From an uncultured beta proteobacterium (GTDB lineage: Bacteria > Pseudomonadota > Gammaproteobacteria > Burkholderiales > Burkholderiaceae_C), in assembly GCA_903886165.1 (NCBI GenBank), contig CAISLL010000319.1:1-5506 (forward strand): 5,506 nt of DNA, read 5' to 3'. Under the pieces are notes generated by a model that had not been told where the DNA came from, made no database searches, and saw only the letters and a program-made list of their open reading frames with translations. Of this stretch, positions 4,959 through 5,506 are shown piece by piece. How positions within the stretch are numbered: the stretch's first letter is position 1; each line of letters begins with the position of its first letter. The translations under genes were made by a program, and so were the position numbers.

Positions 4959-5506
4959 ATGACCGTCTTCATGAACAAACGAAATGCTCTTCAAAAGATA
5001 GCTTATTGGGTAATATTGACAAGTGCGACAAGCCTTTTTGTCGCATGTCAACCGAATTCGCCCAGTTTCACGGCGATTGACATCACGGGTGCTGATTACG
5101 CCAGGGACTTTGCCCTGACTGACCACAACGGGCAAGCCAGAACGCTGAAGGATTTCCAGGGCAAGGTGGTCATGATGTTCTTTGGCTACACCCAGTGCCC
5201 GGACGTGTGCCCCACCTCGATGGTCGAGATGGCAGAGATCAGGAAATTGCTGGGTAAAGACGGTGAGCGTGTGCAGGGCCTGTTTGTCACCTTGGACCCG
5301 GAGCGTGACAAGCCCGCGATGCTCAAGGAGTACATGGCCAACTTTGACCCCACGTTTCTGGCACTGTATGCCACAGCTGAAAAAACGGCTGCGCTCGCTA
5401 AAGACTACAAGGTGTACTTCAAAAAAGTGGATGGACCGACACCCACCAGCTACACCATGGACCACACGGCAGGCAGCTATGTCTATGACACCAATGGCAA
5501 GTTGCG
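4959..5506 (+). CDS. sco: SCO1/SenC family copper chaperone, 3' end cut by window
   Basis: SCO proteins bind copper in the periplasm and assist CuA assembly in CoxB, as chaperone or as thiol reductase. The frame runs from ATG 4959 to the right edge (182 full codons). It has a positively charged start (MNKRN), a hydrophobic segment (about 14-29) and a lipobox-like SLFVAC with Cys30, suggesting a lipoprotein anchor although Phe at -3 is atypical. The thioredoxin-like domain follows: DFALTDHNGQ (50-59), GKVVMMFFGYTQCPDVCP (68-85) with copper ligands Cys80 and Cys84, LFVTLDPERD (108-117), and YTMDHTAGSYVYD (165-177) with the third ligand His169. The usual length is about 190-210, so only a few C-terminal residues should be missing. 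ATG 4971 is an alternative start (five codons are ambiguous); neither has a clear ribosome binding site. It begins 28 bases after cyoE and is probably in the same operon. The first 90 bases are clearly richer in A and T than the neighbouring genes. Confidence 0.93.
   Translation, partial: MTVFMNKRNALQKIAYWVILTSATSLFVACQPNSPSFTAIDITGADYARDFALTDHNGQARTLKDFQGKVVMMFFGYTQCPDVCPTSMVEMAEIRKLLGKDGERVQGLFVTLDPERDKPAMLKEYMANFDPTFLALYATAEKTAALAKDYKVYFKKVDGPTPTSYTMDHTAGSYVYDTNGKL
5018..5049 (+). repeat. Inverted repeat (hairpin) within the sco signal-sequence codons
   Basis: TGCGACAA (5024-5031) is the exact reverse complement of TTGTCGCA (5038-5045), leaving a six-base loop GCCTTT. An outer GACA/TGTC pair (5018-5021 with 5046-5049) extends the stem across a two-base bulge. 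It lies inside codons for residues 20-31 of SCO, ending at the lipobox Cys. It has no trailing T run, so it is not a typical terminator. Confidence 0.6.

Noticed and set aside
4746..5465. A 239-codon minus-strand open frame across the end of cyoE and sco
   Set aside because: Both covered plus-strand genes have unmistakable family motifs, while this frame shows none.

Overview
The window looks like a betaproteobacterium of the Burkholderiales, most likely Comamonadaceae-like. The evidence is the protein styles and the gene order coxC, a reversed DUF2909 gene, SURF1, a small SCO-like gene, ctaA/COX15, cyoE/ctaB, sco, which is typical of aa3-type cytochrome c oxidase clusters in that group. This is inference from recognition; no database search was run.

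Layout: positions 1-64 hold the first codons of purM on the minus strand. A 130-base divergent intergenic region (65-194) carries candidate promoters. From 195 an AI-2E/PerM-family transporter begins on the plus strand, but it stops making sense near 400-412, where the sequence passes directly into the middle of the first part of coxC (cytochrome c oxidase subunit III). Both partners are incomplete at this point: the transporter keeps only about 70 residues, and CoxC lacks its N-terminus and first membrane helix. The genes expected upstream of coxC (coxB, coxA, ctaG/cox11) are absent. This is either a chimeric assembly join or a genuine deletion or rearrangement, and it is the most unusual structural feature of the window.

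Positions 1185-1391 carry a small two-helix DUF2909 protein on the opposite strand, convergent with coxC and divergent from surf1. From 1424 to the right edge is a tightly packed plus-strand run of oxidase biogenesis genes. SURF1 helps place heme a in CoxA. A CX3C thioredoxin-fold-like membrane protein of unassigned function follows. CtaA converts heme O to heme A, CyoE makes heme O from protoheme, and SCO handles copper delivery or thiol reduction for CuA. Two junctions (surf1 to the SCO-like gene, and ctaA to cyoE) are ATGA overlaps, which points to one transcript and translational coupling.

The window is largely an ordinary respiratory-oxidase maturation locus. The items most worth a second look are the perM/coxC junction, the SCO-like protein that keeps the cysteine pair but seems to lack the copper-binding histidine, and a strong hairpin in the sco signal-sequence region. 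I found no CRISPR array, tRNA, rRNA, insertion sequence or defence system.
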